Assembly: GCA_013397935.1 (NCBI GenBank)
Contig: VZRN01000634.1
Span: 2,243,288-2,307,287, forward strand
Direction of reading: 5' to 3'
DNA: 64,000 nucleotides
Source: Dasyornis broadbenti
Lineage: Eukaryota > Chordata > Aves > Passeriformes > Dasyornithidae
A program made the translations under genes and the position numbers. Below are positions 62,177 through 64,000 of this stretch, piece by piece (position 1 is the stretch's first letter; each line of letters begins with the position of its first letter). The notes under the pieces were generated by a model. That model searched no databases and had not been told where the DNA came from. It saw only the letters and a program-made list of their open reading frames with translations.

Positions 62177-63956
62177 CTAACAAGAATTTTTTGCACGGGG
62201 CTTTATTCAGTGTTGCTTCCCTCTGGTTAAATGAAAAGTTGCCACAAAACTTTATGTTGTTTTGCTTGAACCTATGTGAACACAAACAGTGCTGCAAACA
62301 CAGGCTGATCTGGCCTTTCACTGAGTTCAAACTCCAAACAGGGGGAGAAGCTGCTCAGATCATCCCTGCCCGTTCCTGGATGCCTGTCTGTATTCAGATC
62401 CCTGCAGGATAACCAACGATCCAGATACAGACTTTAGTCTTGGAAGCTTGGCTGCATTTTCCATTATCTTTGCCTGGTCTAATACAAGAAACAACCTCTT
62501 CTTTGGAATTCTGCTTTCCTCATACCTTCAGGCACCATTCACATCCAGGTGCCTCTCCAGGCAAGAGTCAGAGCACACCATCTATGCCAATTTTCCTTCC
62601 TTCGCTTCCCTGTATCCCGAGGAGCAGCTGGCCAGGGGGCCCATGGAGGGTGCTGAGCTCACCTGCAGAAGCTCTCAGCACATTTCACAGCCACAGCTGC
62701 ACGGCAGAGGCAGTGCCAGGAACTGCACCCTGGGGTGTGAGAGGCTGCGAGATCCTTCCACCTCATCTTATCCCTGCGTCATTTACACCCCCACGACAAA
62801 GCACCACATCAAAGCAAGATGCAGGAGTCTCACAAGTCTTTCACAGCAGGCAGGGAGGCAGCAGTTAAACCAAGGCATCTTTTACATCCCATTCTTTCTG
62901 CCATCTGGGCTTGTGCTCCTGTTGGTTCTGGTTCTGAAGCACTTATTTTAAAGAGTGTTCAAGGGTAGGTAGCAGCCACTGTCACCTCAGGATCTGGCTC
63001 GCACTTTGTCTCTTCAGACTGCTGGCTCACACAGAGGGGAGACAGAACCAGAGCTGCCTGAGAGACAGGGGCTGTGGAGTCCAGGAATCTCGGGCGTTTC
63101 TCTGAGTGAGAAGCCCGCGAGGCTTTGCTTCCACCATCCCCTTGGAACAGCCCTGGCTCCCTGCTGTCCCCGTGGTCGTACCCAGCACAGGGCACAGCAG
63201 CGCTGTCACCCCTCGGCACCACTGCCATGACTGCTCTGAGACCCCGAAGTTCTCCAGCTCACAACAAACTGACAACAGCAACAACAAAAATGGTGCAGCA
63301 GCTGAAAGACCTAAATATCCAGTTTTTCAAGTGAAAACCATTCAGAGCTGCCTGTGTATGCTCTCGGTACGTGCCAATCCCACTTTCGAGTAAAATCCAT
63401 GATATCAACTATTCTTTAGGACAAAGACTATCAGTCTTTCATGCTGATCTCAAAGCATTCCCACAGTGTGGAACAGGGCCTTGGTTTAGCTCACTCCAGA
63501 GTGAAAAGCTGATCACAGAAGTCACTGCTGAGCCAATTACCTGTCTTTTATTAGTGGGACATTTCAAATAAAATATTTAATTTGTGACATTTCTTAGTGG
63601 AAAGTGAAAAATGAAAAAATATTGAGCACAATTATTAGTTTGCATTGCACGTACAATTATTTCTCCATATTAGCACAGTAATGACTATTTGAGAAAACAA
63701 ATTGTTAAGCTTGTACATGTGAAGATGCACAGGAAATATTTTAAATTCAACTTCCATGAGCTCATTTGAATTATTTGAGTTGTTCAAATATTATTCATGT
63801 TAGACTCTTCTTATTGGCAACAGAAACAATGCCATGTGACTTATTATTTCAGATTCCTGCATCTAATCAGTGCAGCTGGAAAAGTGAATATTGAATTAAC
63901 AATTGATCATTAATTCATGACAAATGGTACTGAATAAATCCACAGAGAAAACAACT
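62177..63956. other. unique sequence to near the window edge
   Basis: GC-rich patches at 62540-62760 and 63010-63240 carry overlapping short open frames. Several minus-strand donor-like sites (for example CTGCAG/GTGAGC at 62662) enclose stop codons in the phase needed to extend the exon chain, so I could not extend it. Confidence 0.4.
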
Positions 63957-63997
63957 GTGAACACTCACTCTTCTGGCAAGTGAACACTCACTCTTCT
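63957..63997 (+). repeat. 23-bp period tandem repeat at the window edge
   Basis: GTGAACACTCACTCTTCT occurs at 63957-63974 and again at 63980-63997 with five bases between. The window ends right after it, so the array may continue outside. Confidence 0.8.
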
Positions 63998-64000
63998 CTC

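Noticed and set aside
1..64000. Prokaryotic features (operons, CRISPR, prophage)
   Set aside because: Composition, CR1 and LTR content, and the absence of long open frames indicate vertebrate nuclear DNA.

Overview
The window is ordinary low-density nuclear DNA from a vertebrate, most likely a bird and probably a songbird. The evidence is two clear CR1-type LINE 3' ends (49826-50002 and 60077-60230), with two weaker ones. There is also one solitary LTR (38328-38898) that resembles the abundant endogenous-retrovirus LTRs of passerine genomes, as I remember them. Interspersed repeats are sparse, A/T homopolymers are common, and a 50-N assembly gap (9938-9987) sits inside a poly(A) run. The species cannot be fixed from this sequence. 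Layout: 1-9.9 kb is unique sequence with one splice-bounded candidate exon (777-928) and an isolated CpG-rich block (about 5919-6245). 9.9-21 kb holds the gap, an AT-rich stretch, a perfect 16-bp hairpin (16024-16060) and a weak minus-strand pseudo-exon (19693-19778). 21-28 kb holds a T/G-rich simple repeat, a long G-poor stretch (about 25.1-26.7 kb) and a three-copy 28-bp minisatellite (28555-28638). 31-38 kb holds an inverted repeat, two plus-strand candidate exons (34133-34223, 37121-37173) and a CpG cluster with a good minus-strand splice donor (about 35380-35660). 38.3-38.9 kb is the LTR. 39-57 kb is mostly unique, with a G-quadruplex motif (45700-45730), a GATA-site palindrome (46512-46527), a CR1 copy interrupted by a 32-bp segment whose sister copy lies 1.1 kb away, and a tRNA-like segment near 53.0 kb. 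57.4-62.2 kb holds the best gene candidate. Every open reading frame is short and no intact protein-coding gene is visible. The best gene evidence is a chain of minus-strand exons: 62176-62114 (weak), 58967-58878, and 57649-57444 ending in a stop. All joins are phase 1 and the reading frame stays open across them. This could be the C-terminal end of a gene whose body lies beyond the right edge. I do not recognise the protein, and intronic pseudo-exons can look like this by chance. I found no CRISPR array, operon, prophage or bacterial system, and no convincing novel system. The most unusual items are the exon chain, the duplicated segment inserted in CR1, and a few compact inverted repeats carrying transcription-factor-like sites.
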